Position numbers and translations under genes: made by a program. The notes beneath the pieces are model-generated. The model saw only the letters and a program-made list of their open reading frames with translations, did not search any database and was not told the DNA's origin. Source: Erysipelotrichia bacterium (lineage in GTDB: Bacteria > Bacillota_I > Bacilli_A > RFN20 > CAG-826). From it: a DNA stretch of 6,784 nucleotides. The DNA is taken from positions 1 to 6,784 of the forward strand of contig JAAZFO010000082.1 of the NCBI GenBank assembly GCA_012511695.1, read 5' to 3'. Positions 1 to 6,772 of the stretch are shown one piece after another. Position 1 is the stretch's first letter, and each line of letters opens with the position of its first letter.

Positions 1-2598
1 ATGGACATAGTCTGAAAGAATTTTAATATCGCTTTGTTCGCCGCTCAATTTATCAATCGCTTCTTTATCGCCGTCAAAAATAAACTTTTCTTTCGCTCTT
101 GTGACCGCAACATTAATTAATTCGTGGTTATTATTAATCCAATCCAACGTTTTTTTGCCCGTTTTAAGAGATAGAGCCGCGGACATAATAATCACACTCT
201 TTTCTGAACCTTGTAAGGTGTGGATAGTTCCCGCAGAAACATCAGCGATACCTGCGCGCCGTAACGCCTCATTCAATAGCGCCGCTTGATTGACAAAAGG
301 GGTGACAATGCCGACGTCTTTATATTTGTTTTTCTTAATGATTTTCGCAATTTCGATCGCCTCTTCTTTATAGGAATTTCTTGCTTCCGGATTGAAGCGA
401 TTTTTAACATTTATATAAATTAAGTCACCCGGATTTTCATTTAATAATTTCAGTTTCTTTTCATAAAATCTCTGGTTGACGAAATTAACAATTTTTTTAC
501 CGCACCGGTAATGATATCTGAGCAAAATATTTTTTGAATTGTTATCTTTTCGCAACATCGTTGAAAGAATAGAGTTGCGCACATAATCGTAGTGGGCGCT
601 CACTTTATAACGAGCCATTAAATCTTCATTAACATTTTGTTCAATGACTGTTACCGGTTGTAATTGGTTAGTATCCCCGACGAGTAACAAGTTCGTCCCT
701 CTAACGATTGGAATGAGTGAAGAAGCGACATTGCATTGTCCAGCCTCATCCATCACAACTAAGTCAAAATGCGGACTAGGAGAACCTAATTTTTCACAGG
801 ACAAATTTGTACAAATGATAATTGGAAAAACAGCGAGAAAGCGCTTTAAGTTCGCGGTATTTTTTAGCCATTTGTTAAAGAGCACGACACCGTCATCTAA
901 GATTTCAGCTTCAATTATTTCTCGCAAATCTTTATATGATTGACTAGCCAACTTCTTAAATCTCTGTAACGCAGAATAAAAAACGTAATTTTGGAAATGT
1001 ATGTCTTCAGCAGCTGAAATAGCATATTTTAAGACATCGCGGTCTCGGATATCTTTACTCGCCCTTAATTTCGCTTGATATAGACCGATTTGATCGTCTA
1101 ATTTTTCATTGATTTGGGCGATGGTTGTCGAAGTTCTGATTTTTAAAAGCGACTCTATTCTTTCTCTTAGTTCGACTTGTGATTCATGTTCCATTAATAA
1201 GTCTTTTAATTCATTGAAGTTTTCTAAAGACTTTTTTTTACTAATTTCAGTTAACTCATCCCTAACTCTTATAGTTTTGTAGTTGGCTATGTAACTAAGA
1301 ATGACTCTGAGTTTGGTAATGGCCGCGCGCATTTCTTTGGTGTTGCCAAGACGCATCATCGGAAAAAATAATTGCTTTGACTCTTTATCGGTCGCTCTAT
1401 GCGGCGTGATTGAAAAATCCATCTTTTGATAAATTTCAGATACCGGGTGATTGTTGTTTGAACACACTAAGACGGTTTTGTCATTAGCGTATGCCGATAA
1501 AAGAACGTTGAAAATTGTTTCAGTCTTCCCAGTTCCAGGGGGTCCTTTAACATATGTAACGCGATTAACCATCGCATTATAAACGACGCGCATTTGGTCG
1601 ATATTAATTTTCCGGCGATCAAAAATAACGAGATCGACTTGTTTAGATTTTCTAGATCGACTTTTATTGCGCCCGAAAAAGGACTTCAGAGGAAATGATA
1701 ACTTTTTTTCACAATCAAGTTGGTGAATCGCTTCAAGCGCTTCATCAACACCGCGTAAAAATTGCCGCCTTAAAAAGACAATTGTCGGCCGGGTGTTTAC
1801 TTTTTCACCTTCTCGGAAATTACCCTTAATCATCTCGATATATTCCGCTTCATTTGCGTCATAATTAGCACAGAATTCATCAGGATTCATCTCTAAATAA
1901 GTGCCCAGTGTCACCTTTTTTTCTTCGGTGATCAAAAACGATTTATTGATATAAGTTTTGTCCGCCATTTTCAGCTTTTTATCTTTAAAATTTAACATCA
2001 AGGGGCGATAGGCCACTACGTATTGTTTGTCGTTGATATCGATAGAAAACTTATTAATAGCTAATGTTTGATAACGGTTGATGATTTCGGCTTCAAATTT
2101 TGGTTTTTTAAATACCCGATCAAGCAAAATGTTAAATTGTGTGTCATCTAATCCATATTCACCACTTCTTTTTAAGACTTGAATGTCGATGTCATCAATC
2201 ATGACGATATCTTTTAAAAAAGGATCATTATCAAGTCGATAACAATCCGAAAGATAGCGTAAGATGTTATTGTCGAAATTGATGACTTCGAGATAATCAA
2301 ATAAAGCACCATCATTAGAAACATTATCCCTTAATTTTTTTGGTGTTTCATAATAGCTTTGCTCAAGAATAGAAGCGGAAACAATTCCCTCTAAATAGAT
2401 AAAATTATTACTCAAAACTCTTCTATTAGCTTTAAAAACATTAAATATGTCACAATGAATTCTTCCGCGCGCTACATCGATATCGGTTATCCCAATATAG
2501 TAATTAGTTTTTTCTCTTTTCTTGTTCACATAAGAAATATCTAACCATTTGTTATCAACAATTGCCTGAAAAATTGAATTTTTAATCGATAGATGCAT
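1..2598 (-). CDS. UPF1/DNA2-like superfamily 1 helicase (AAA_11/AAA_12 type), C-terminus beyond the window
   Basis: The frame is open from an ATG at 2598 down to position 1, giving 866 visible residues and no stop, so the gene runs off the window. SF1B helicase motifs appear in order: a Q-motif-like NIDQ at about residues 332-335, Walker A GPPGTGKT at 352-359, motif Ia-like VCSNNNHPV shortly after, Walker B DEAGQC at 617-622, motif III GDTNQLQPV at 641-649, LRYHYRC at 693-699, motif V HTLQGSEKS at 793-801, and motif VI VAVTRAKEKF at 830-839. About 257 residues separate Walker A from Walker B, with a charged, probably coiled-coil stretch near 449-540; UPF1/SMUBP2-type enzymes also carry insertions here. 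The N-terminal ~330 residues have no motif I can name; residues ~15-55 (KWLDISYVNKK...) look like a WYL/SH3-type beta fold, which is a guess. An in-frame TGA at 2614-2616 leaves 2598 as the first ATG; the Shine-Dalgarno is poor. It is expected to be an ATP-dependent 5'-3' DNA or RNA translocase. The cellular role is unknown, and nothing nearby marks it as a defence gene. All motifs are present, so only a short C-terminal part should be missing. Confidence 0.93.
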   Translation of the reverse strand, partial: MHLSIKNSIFQAIVDNKWLDISYVNKKREKTNYYIGITDIDVARGRIHCDIFNVFKANRRVLSNNFIYLEGIVSASILEQSYYETPKKLRDNVSNDGALFDYLEVINFDNNILRYLSDCYRLDNDPFLKDIVMIDDIDIQVLKRSGEYGLDDTQFNILLDRVFKKPKFEAEIINRYQTLAINKFSIDINDKQYVVAYRPLMLNFKDKKLKMADKTYINKSFLITEEKKVTLGTYLEMNPDEFCANYDANEAEYIEMIKGNFREGEKVNTRPTIVFLRRQFLRGVDEALEAIHQLDCEKKLSFPLKSFFGRNKSRSRKSKQVDLVIFDRRKINIDQMRVVYNAMVNRVTYVKGPPGTGKTETIFNVLLSAYANDKTVLVCSNNNHPVSEIYQKMDFSITPHRATDKESKQLFFPMMRLGNTKEMRAAITKLRVILSYIANYKTIRVRDELTEISKKKSLENFNELKDLLMEHESQVELRERIESLLKIRTSTTIAQINEKLDDQIGLYQAKLRASKDIRDRDVLKYAISAAEDIHFQNYVFYSALQRFKKLASQSYKDLREIIEAEILDDGVVLFNKWLKNTANLKRFLAVFPIIICTNLSCEKLGSPSPHFDLVVMDEAGQCNVASSLIPIVRGTNLLLVGDTNQLQPVTVIEQNVNEDLMARYKVSAHYDYVRNSILSTMLRKDNNSKNILLRYHYRCGKKIVNFVNQRFYEKKLKLLNENPGDLIYINVKNRFNPEARNSYKEEAIEIAKIIKKNKYKDVGIVTPFVNQAALLNEALRRAGIADVSAGTIHTLQGSEKSVIIMSAALSLKTGKKTLDWINNNHELINVAVTRAKEKFIFDGDKEAIDKLSGEQSDIKILSDYVH

Positions 2599-2621
2599 AA
2601 TTAAATAAGAGCTTCATATTA

Positions 2622-2650
2622 ATTTTACGTGAGGGGTAACTAAATATCAA
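2622..2650 (-). promoter_or_regulatory. Sigma-A-type promoter of the helicase gene
   Basis: On the minus strand there is a -35 box TTGATA (2650-2645, 5 of 6 to TTGACA), a spacer of exactly 17 bases, and a -10 box TAAAAT (2627-2622, 5 of 6 to TATAAT). Transcription would start near 2615, giving a leader of about 17 bases before the helicase ATG at 2598. This short leader has only a weak GAAG in place of a Shine-Dalgarno. Both boxes and the spacing match, which is better than AT-rich background usually gives, but there is no experimental support. Confidence 0.55.
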
Positions 2651-2693
2651 ATAAAAGAAAATAGCGTCAGAGTCGTCATTACTCACACTATTT
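2651..2693 (-). terminator. Terminator-like hairpin with U-rich tail, upstream of the helicase promoter
   Basis: The arms 2659-2667 and 2685-2693 pair over 9 positions with one mismatch (2665 against 2687). After a two-base bulge (2668-2669), GAGT (2670-2673) pairs with ACTC (2681-2684) around a 7-base loop. On the minus strand the stem is followed by a T-rich run (TTCTTTTATTT), the better of the two tails; on the plus strand the tail is broken (TCTTGATTATTTTTT). It ends where the helicase promoter begins, so it would stop transcripts coming from 2700-2900 on the minus strand before the helicase. Its stem contains several A-T pairs, so strength is uncertain, and it could work in both directions. 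Confidence 0.4.
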
Positions 2694-2710
2694 CTTGATT
2701 ATTTTTTCGA

Positions 2711-2812
2711 TTAGTCTATTTTCATTCTTTTAGAAGTCAGGTTGAATTTGTCACAGAGATTAAAAATATCTGAACATTTAAACATAATTAACTTATTGAG
2801 CACACACTCCAT
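2711..2812 (-). CDS. Doubtful 33-codon small ORF preceding the hairpin
   Basis: An ATG at 2812-2810 opens a 33-codon frame ending in TAA at 2713-2711, 17 bases before the terminator-like hairpin. The product would start MECVLNKLIMFKC, contain three cysteines and end in a basic stretch (TSKRMKID). An AAAGGAG sequence (2836-2830) lies upstream, but its 17-base spacing to the ATG is too long for normal initiation. A second in-frame Met at 2785-2783 would give 24 codons. A -10-like TATATT (2819-2814) has no good -35 and would start transcription inside the longer version. I recognise no family. A frame of this size arises easily by chance in AT-rich DNA; the order ORF then terminator then next promoter is the only reason to list it. 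A small RNA from the same stretch is equally possible. Confidence 0.13.
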   Translation of the reverse strand: MECVLNKLIMFKCSDIFNLCDKFNLTSKRMKID

Positions 2813-2899
2813 TAATATAGTTTAATATGCTCCTTTAAAGTTGCAACATTCTAAAAAACTAAATTTAAATAATGTTTAGCGTGTTTATTGGTGAGTGAG

Positions 2900-2908
2900 T
2901 GATAAAAT
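2900..2908 (+). promoter_or_regulatory. Extended -10 promoter element for the membrane-protein gene, possibly leaderless
   Basis: TGATAAAAT fits the extended -10 pattern TGnTATAAT with one mismatch. There is no -35 box at the usual distance, which extended -10 promoters tolerate. With the last -10 base (2908) as position -7, the start of transcription falls on 2915, the A of the ATG. That would make the mRNA leaderless and would explain why no Shine-Dalgarno stands at the normal spacing. In AT-rich DNA a near-consensus -10 can arise by chance. Confidence 0.35.
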
Positions 2909-2914
2909 AAACTT

Positions 2915-4936
2915 ATGATTAAAAAAATTAACTGGCTGAAGTTAATCAAAATTGTTTTACCCTATCTTATTATCATTGCTTGTTCCCTAATAAGTACTTA
3001 TGTTTTATTTTTCACCGGTCTAGCAGATGGTGATGATGTCGTTTTCCATTTGGCGATGATTGAAGATGTTTATCTCGGTTTTCTTGATGGCCATTTCGGT
3101 TTGAGCACTAACCATTATTTCTTCGGCGGCTTTGCCCTGGATACTTTTGGTTTTTACGGCCCTTTATCGCACCATTTTGCGGCGATACTTTTATATTGTT
3201 TTTCTTGGGCAGGAGCGACGGCCATTTCTGTTTATAAGTTTTCAATCTTCTCTTCAGCGATTATAGGGGGTATTTTTACTTATTATCTCGGGCGTAAAAT
3301 GAGTAAAAACGAAATTGTCGGAATCATCGCTGGCGTCGCTTTTGTTTTTATGCCTTATCGTATTTTCTGCGCTTTATGTCGGTGTGCATTTTCAGAAACA
3401 ATCGCTATGAGCTTTATTCCTTTAGTTTTTTATGGTTTATATTCAATTATTAATGATGAACGTTTTTCCATTAATCCTTATATCTCTTTAGCGGTAGGGG
3501 CTATTGTTTTAGTCTTGTGCCACCCTTTTACCGCGATCATTACCGCCACCTTTGCCTTAATTTATATCGCTTGCAATCTCACTAAATTATTCAAGAAAAG
3601 AGATGGCTTTAATATTTGGCCCTTCATCGGTGGGACAGTCTTAGTCATCTTTATGGGAGTGGCGTTTTCTTTCTTTAATACACTTAATACCCTGGGATCT
3701 GGACTATATCGTGTCTCTGATGAATATATCAGTTGGACTAATTTAGAATACGTGGCCAGCACAACAAAAGATTCTTTCCTTTTTAGTGGTTTGCTTAACC
3801 TTGTTTGGTTAACAATTGCTGCTGATGCTGACTGGTGGATGAATGAAAGTGTTTCATTTATTATCTTAGGGGTAATTATTTATTTTATAAGCATGTCCTT
3901 TGTGGCCATTACCGATAAGGGTGTCAGCAGGCTACCGAAAAACAAATTTTATCGTTTTCCCCTTATGATTATCGCCGCCTTCTTTTTGCCGTTAATTACT
4001 AATCAACGTCTTGAAGTATATTTAGCGATAACCGTCAGTTTGTTGCTTTACTTTTTGTTTTCTTTTTATAGCGCAAAAAAATCAACTGAAGAAAAAGAAA
4101 GTGACAATGCTTTTCCACTTAGCGAAGTCCTATTTCTTTCTATTTCATTAGTCTTTTCTTTTATGATTCTTTTCAATCCTACTATTTGGTATTATTTACC
4201 GAGTTTTTATCGCCAGGGCCAATTCGCTTGGCGATTCTGGAGTATCGTTTCTTTCCTTTTAACTTATTTAGTCATCGTCTTACTGAAATATTCAAAACCT
4301 AAAAAGTCTATTTTACTAGCGACATCAATTGCCGTTGTTTCTTTATTAACCGTCTCAATGGGAAACCTAGAGAAAAGAGGTCAATACCAAATCAATGTAA
4401 ACATCATCACAGAAGTCGATAAGGAATTTGTCACTCCTCTTGTTTATTCAGGGGCTCAAAATGAAATGGTCCCTTTGGTTTTTTATGATGAAGAGTATAG
4501 TAGTGAATACATGAATAGTTTATTTTATCGCGTTAGTTTTGCGGTGCGCTATGGGCAAGATTTTATTCGCACGCCCAATGATTATTACACTCCGGCTTTC
4601 TTAAGAGGGAATGGCACAATTATACTTACAGAAATGAAAACTCCGACTGCTAAATTCGCGGTGACCGTTAATTCTGAAAGTGCCTTTGTGCAATTTCCAC
4701 AATTTTATCAAGATGGATATTACGCTAATTTTAAAGGTAAAAAAATCGCCGCGCAAAATGTTGATAGCTTGATCGCTTTTGAACTAGAGCAGGGCAACTA
4801 TTCGTTGAATATATCTTTTGAGCGCTTTAAAGGTTTTACCTTTCTGACTTCGTTATTTTACGTATCACTCGGCTCGATGGTTGGAGCGGGCATCTTTGGC
4901 GTTTGGTATCGTAAGCGCCTTTATAATTCAAAATAA
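2915..4936 (+). CDS. Polytopic membrane protein, GT-C / PTPS-related (PF10131-like) with YfhO-like C-terminus
   Basis: This 673-residue protein has roughly 14-16 predicted membrane segments, for example near 14-34, 84-104, 108-125, 133-151, 188-224, 236-254, 313-332, 346-386, 403-421, 440-458, 464-481 and a last one near 645-664. The first external loop begins with an acidic DGDDVVFHL (38-46), the pattern I know from the '6-pyruvoyl-tetrahydropterin synthase-related' membrane family and consistent with the acidic loop of GT-C glycosyltransferases. GQFAWRFWS (435-443) resembles the Q-(F)-P-W-R-F signature of PF10131/YfhO proteins. Residues ~485-640 form a soluble domain. Its end (FPQFYQDGYYANFKGKK, then a beta-rich stretch before the final helix) looks like the YfhO C-terminal module. 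Such proteins are thought to use lipid-linked sugars to modify cell-envelope polymers; the substrate here is unknown. A TAA at 2903-2905 rules out an upstream start, and the next Met is residue 48, after the first helix, so Met1 is right. The protein looks complete, and no glycan gene is adjacent. Confidence 0.85.
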   Translation: MIKKINWLKLIKIVLPYLIIIACSLISTYVLFFTGLADGDDVVFHLAMIEDVYLGFLDGHFGLSTNHYFFGGFALDTFGFYGPLSHHFAAILLYCFSWAGATAISVYKFSIFSSAIIGGIFTYYLGRKMSKNEIVGIIAGVAFVFMPYRIFCALCRCAFSETIAMSFIPLVFYGLYSIINDERFSINPYISLAVGAIVLVLCHPFTAIITATFALIYIACNLTKLFKKRDGFNIWPFIGGTVLVIFMGVAFSFFNTLNTLGSGLYRVSDEYISWTNLEYVASTTKDSFLFSGLLNLVWLTIAADADWWMNESVSFIILGVIIYFISMSFVAITDKGVSRLPKNKFYRFPLMIIAAFFLPLITNQRLEVYLAITVSLLLYFLFSFYSAKKSTEEKESDNAFPLSEVLFLSISLVFSFMILFNPTIWYYLPSFYRQGQFAWRFWSIVSFLLTYLVIVLLKYSKPKKSILLATSIAVVSLLTVSMGNLEKRGQYQINVNIITEVDKEFVTPLVYSGAQNEMVPLVFYDEEYSSEYMNSLFYRVSFAVRYGQDFIRTPNDYYTPAFLRGNGTIILTEMKTPTAKFAVTVNSESAFVQFPQFYQDGYYANFKGKKIAAQNVDSLIAFELEQGNYSLNISFERFKGFTFLTSLFYVSLGSMVGAGIFGVWYRKRLYNSK

Positions 4937-4997
4937 ATGACAAAATAACATCACTAAAAAACAAATAAAATAAAACTTAGTCTTTAAAATTTGAGAT
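4937..4997. other. Convergent intergenic gap, no terminator visible
   Basis: The membrane-protein gene and the cyclotransferase gene end tail to tail here. The stretch is very AT-rich, with A-runs on the plus strand and T-runs on the minus strand, but I find no GC-containing stem. Any termination must rely on weak structure or Rho. Confidence 0.5.
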
Positions 4998-5462
4998 TCA
5001 TTCAATATCTTCGCCGTTATTGTTTTTCTTACCGATGCGCATTTCGGTATCCGTTAAGGCATTTTCAAGATAAGTCATATCTAGGTTAGCGTCCGCATAA
5101 CCTTTTAAAATTCTTTTATAATATTGTTCAGACGGCAAGCGTGGAAACTTCCCGTTCATCAGATAAATCATCGCTTCAACTGTTTTCCCATTCAGCTCCA
5201 CCGTTATCATTTCCTTACGATAATAACTCGGAAAACCTTCGTATAGATCCAATTCATTTTCATCACTCTGTGTTATGCCCCACACTCCAATCGGAGTTTT
5301 TCCTTTTTCATCACGTTCTAAGGTCGCATGTGTTCTAAAAGTTAATTGCCACCCTTTAAGCATCGTTACGCCCACAAAAGCAGCGTCAGGACAACGGCTT
5401 AACATTTGCTCAAAGTTTAAATTTGAGCCGTACGCTCCATATAATTTATGATATTTATTCAT
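4998..5462 (-). CDS. Gamma-glutamylcyclotransferase-fold (AIG2/GGCT-like) protein
   Basis: The 154-residue protein begins MNKYHKLYGAYGSNL. The YGSNL loop (residues 11-15), which binds the glutamyl group in the GGCT family, is intact. The catalytic acid is most likely Glu75 in LDLYEGFPSYYRKE, matching the family's E-G-x-P-x-x-Y pattern. Further family-like points are LKGWQLTFR (35-43), GVWGIT (59-64, the strand before the catalytic helix) and the V-x-A-x-x-Y strand after it (AMIYLM, 97-102). Family members convert gamma-glutamyl-amino acids or related amines to 5-oxoproline plus the freed amine, in the cytoplasm; the true substrate cannot be read from sequence. Length is normal for bacterial members, and the last ~15 residues are a charged, Asn-rich tail. 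The start is well supported by a Shine-Dalgarno. It lies 128 bases downstream of the ATPase on the same strand and is probably transcribed separately; a -10-like TAAAAT (5505-5500) lacks a good -35. TGA is its stop. Confidence 0.88.
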   Translation of the reverse strand: MNKYHKLYGAYGSNLNFEQMLSRCPDAAFVGVTMLKGWQLTFRTHATLERDEKGKTPIGVWGITQSDENELDLYEGFPSYYRKEMITVELNGKTVEAMIYLMNGKFPRLPSEQYYKRILKGYADANLDMTYLENALTDTEMRIGKKNNNGEDIE

Positions 5463-5470
5463 CGTTATTT

Positions 5471-5477
5471 ACTCCAA
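5471..5477 (-). promoter_or_regulatory. Ribosome binding site of the cyclotransferase gene
   Basis: The minus strand reads TTGGAGT, with GGAG at 5475-5472 and a 9-base spacer to the ATG at 5462. It is the only clear Shine-Dalgarno in the window and fixes the start of this gene. It also shows that the organism uses ordinary SD initiation, which makes its absence before the helicase and the membrane protein more noticeable. Confidence 0.7.
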
Positions 5478-5530
5478 TTATTTACGCTGCGCTATCGATA
5501 TTTTAGCTATATGATCCATATTTATCTTCC

Positions 5531-5555
5531 AACAAAACGGACTTATGAACAAGTC
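5531..5555 (-). terminator. Weak hairpin after the ATPase gene, possible terminator
   Basis: GACTT (5540-5544) and AAGTC (5551-5555) form a perfect 5-base stem with a 6-base loop. On the minus strand it is followed by GTTTTGTT. It lies 35 bases past the ATPase stop and before the cyclotransferase start, a sensible place for termination. The stem is short and the T-run is interrupted, so this is tentative. Confidence 0.25.
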
Positions 5556-5590
5556 TTAACTATGTATCGCTAAATTTTATAATTGTCGGC

Positions 5591-6769
5591 TTATAAAAAT
5601 TCTTTATAACGCTTAATATACAAGTATTTTATGAGCGTCACGGTAATCATATAGGCGACCACAATCGCGATCAGTATAATAAAGAATCCTGACGGCAACG
5701 GAGCAAAATCCAATAGTGTCCCCAGAGCCGTAAACGGTATGATCGTCAAAGCCACGACACCCGCAAGCGTCAAAAGCGTAACCGGCATAGAAGCACGCGA
5801 TTGAATAAACGGAATTTTATCTGTTCTAATCAAGTGAATAACGAGTGTTTGTGACCACATCGATTCTATAAACCATCCCGCTTGGAACATGGCCACAAAT
5901 TTTTCAGGTTGGGTCGTCACACCCCAACTACCACCAGCGTATTTAGGACAGATTACATAAAACAATACTAAAAATGTCGCGACGTCAAAGATAGCGCTTG
6001 AAGGTCCGATCCACAACATAAACCGAGCGATATCCTTAGCATCCCAATTTCGCGGTTTCTTAATAGCATCTGCATCGACGTTGTCCCACGGAATAGCTGT
6101 ACAAGATAAATCATAAATTAGATTTAAAAGGACGAGATGAATGGGTAACATCGGCAAAAATGGCAAAGACATACTCGCTAATAATACTGAGACGATATTG
6201 CCGAAGTTAGATGACGCTGTCATCTTAATATATTTAATCATGTTGGCATATGTCTTGCGCCCCTCGATAATTCCTTCTTCTAAAACCATCAGGTTTTTTT
6301 CCAAAAGGACGACATGGGCCGATTCCTTAGCGATATCCGCTGCGGTATCGACTGAAATACCGACGTCCGCCGCTCGCATTGCTGGAGCATCATTGATGCC
6401 ATCTCCCATATAGCCTACAACGTGGCCGTTATCTCTGAGGAGTCTGACAACTCGGGCTTTTTGATTAGGCGAAAGTTTCGCAAAAACATTCGTATCTTCG
6501 ACCCGTAATTTTAGTTCTTCGTCATCCATAGCTTCGACATCCGCACCCAAAAGAATATTAGTTATTTCAAGTCCTACTTGTCCACAAACCGCTATCGTCA
6601 CTTTATCGTTATCTCCAGTCAAAATTTTGATAGAAACATTGTGCTCCTTAAGGGCGGCTATTGCTTCTCCAGCACTTTCTTTGGGTGGATCTAAAAAGGC
6701 AAGATAACCGATGAGGACCATATCATTTTCATCTTTTACACCAAACGCCCCGACTGGTGCCGGGATCGT
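5591..6769 (-). CDS. mgtA: C-terminal part of an MgtA-type Mg2+ P-type ATPase, interrupted by an in-frame stop
   Basis: This is the C-terminal ~40% of a P-type ATPase; complete MgtA proteins have about 900 residues. Numbering from the Met at 6721 (376 residues to the TAA at 5593-5591): GYLAFLDPPKE (5-15), the LTGDN motif (34-38), and MGDGINDAPAMRAADVGISV (105-124) of the phosphorylation domain. These are followed by LEEGIIEGRKTYANM, then M5 with MTASSNFGN (167-175) and M6 with NLIYDLSCTAIPWDNVD (200-216). About four more helices follow to the basic end (YIKRYKEFL). The M5/M6 residues and DNVD are typical of the type III magnesium importers MgtA/MgtB, which bring Mg2+ into the cell with ATP hydrolysis. 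The DKTGT phosphorylation site would lie outside the window. Met6721 is not the true start: the 16 codons before it (TIPAPVGAFGVKDEND) still match the family, up to a TAA at 6772-6770. As seen, the C-terminal fragment alone could not be an active pump. The family call is firm; the MgtA versus MgtB label is less so. Confidence 0.9.
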   Translation of the reverse strand, partial: TIPAPVGAFGVKDENDMVLIGYLAFLDPPKESAGEAIAALKEHNVSIKILTGDNDKVTIAVCGQVGLEITNILLGADVEAMDDEELKLRVEDTNVFAKLSPNQKARVVRLLRDNGHVVGYMGDGINDAPAMRAADVGISVDTAADIAKESAHVVLLEKNLMVLEEGIIEGRKTYANMIKYIKMTASSNFGNIVSVLLASMSLPFLPMLPIHLVLLNLIYDLSCTAIPWDNVDADAIKKPRNWDAKDIARFMLWIGPSSAIFDVATFLVLFYVICPKYAGGSWGVTTQPEKFVAMFQAGWFIESMWSQTLVIHLIRTDKIPFIQSRASMPVTLLTLAGVVALTIIPFTALGTLLDFAPLPSGFFIILIAIVVAYMITVTLIKYLYIKRYKEFL

Positions 6770-6772
6770 TTA
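6770..6772 (-). other. In-frame TAA interrupting the ATPase reading frame
   Basis: Reading the ATPase frame upstream of Met6721 gives GVAQ-stop-TIPAPVGAFGVKDEND. E. coli MgtA, as I recall it, has VATKYLPAREGDY in the same place, so the stop sits on the Lys codon. AAA to TAA is a single substitution. The four codons visible beyond the stop (GVAQ) keep the same frame, so this is a nonsense change and not a frameshift. It is only 12 bases from the window end, where an assembly error is a real alternative. Confidence 0.75.

Noticed and set aside
101..943. Plus-strand ORFs at 101-289 and 644-943
   Set aside because: They lie antisense within the helicase frame, whose opposite strand encodes motifs II, III, V and VI. 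Their products look like no family and they have no ribosome binding site.
1..2598. Helicase as part of an anti-phage system
   Set aside because: Some defence loci carry SF1 helicases, but no nuclease, toxin, methylase or other defence partner is visible; the left neighbour lies outside the window.
2841..2870. TTGCAA (2841-2846) as a -35 box on either strand
   Set aside because: It is self-complementary, but on the plus strand the best -10 at 17-18 bases is only 4 of 6, and on the minus strand the nearest good -10 is 21 bases away.
2872..2898. Eight-codon leader ORF (MFSVFIGE) before the membrane-protein gene
   Set aside because: It has no Shine-Dalgarno, no regulatory codon pattern and no attenuator after it; chance is enough.
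3562..3762. Minus-strand 66-codon ORF inside the membrane-protein gene
   Set aside because: It is a shadow of a well-supported coding frame and shows no recognisable product.
5141..5338. Plus-strand 65-codon ORF over the cyclotransferase gene
   Set aside because: It is antisense to the region coding the catalytic Glu and neighbouring strands; a shadow.
6141..6413. Plus-strand 90-codon ORF over the ATPase gene
   Set aside because: It is antisense to the GDGIND and M5 region of the ATPase; a shadow.
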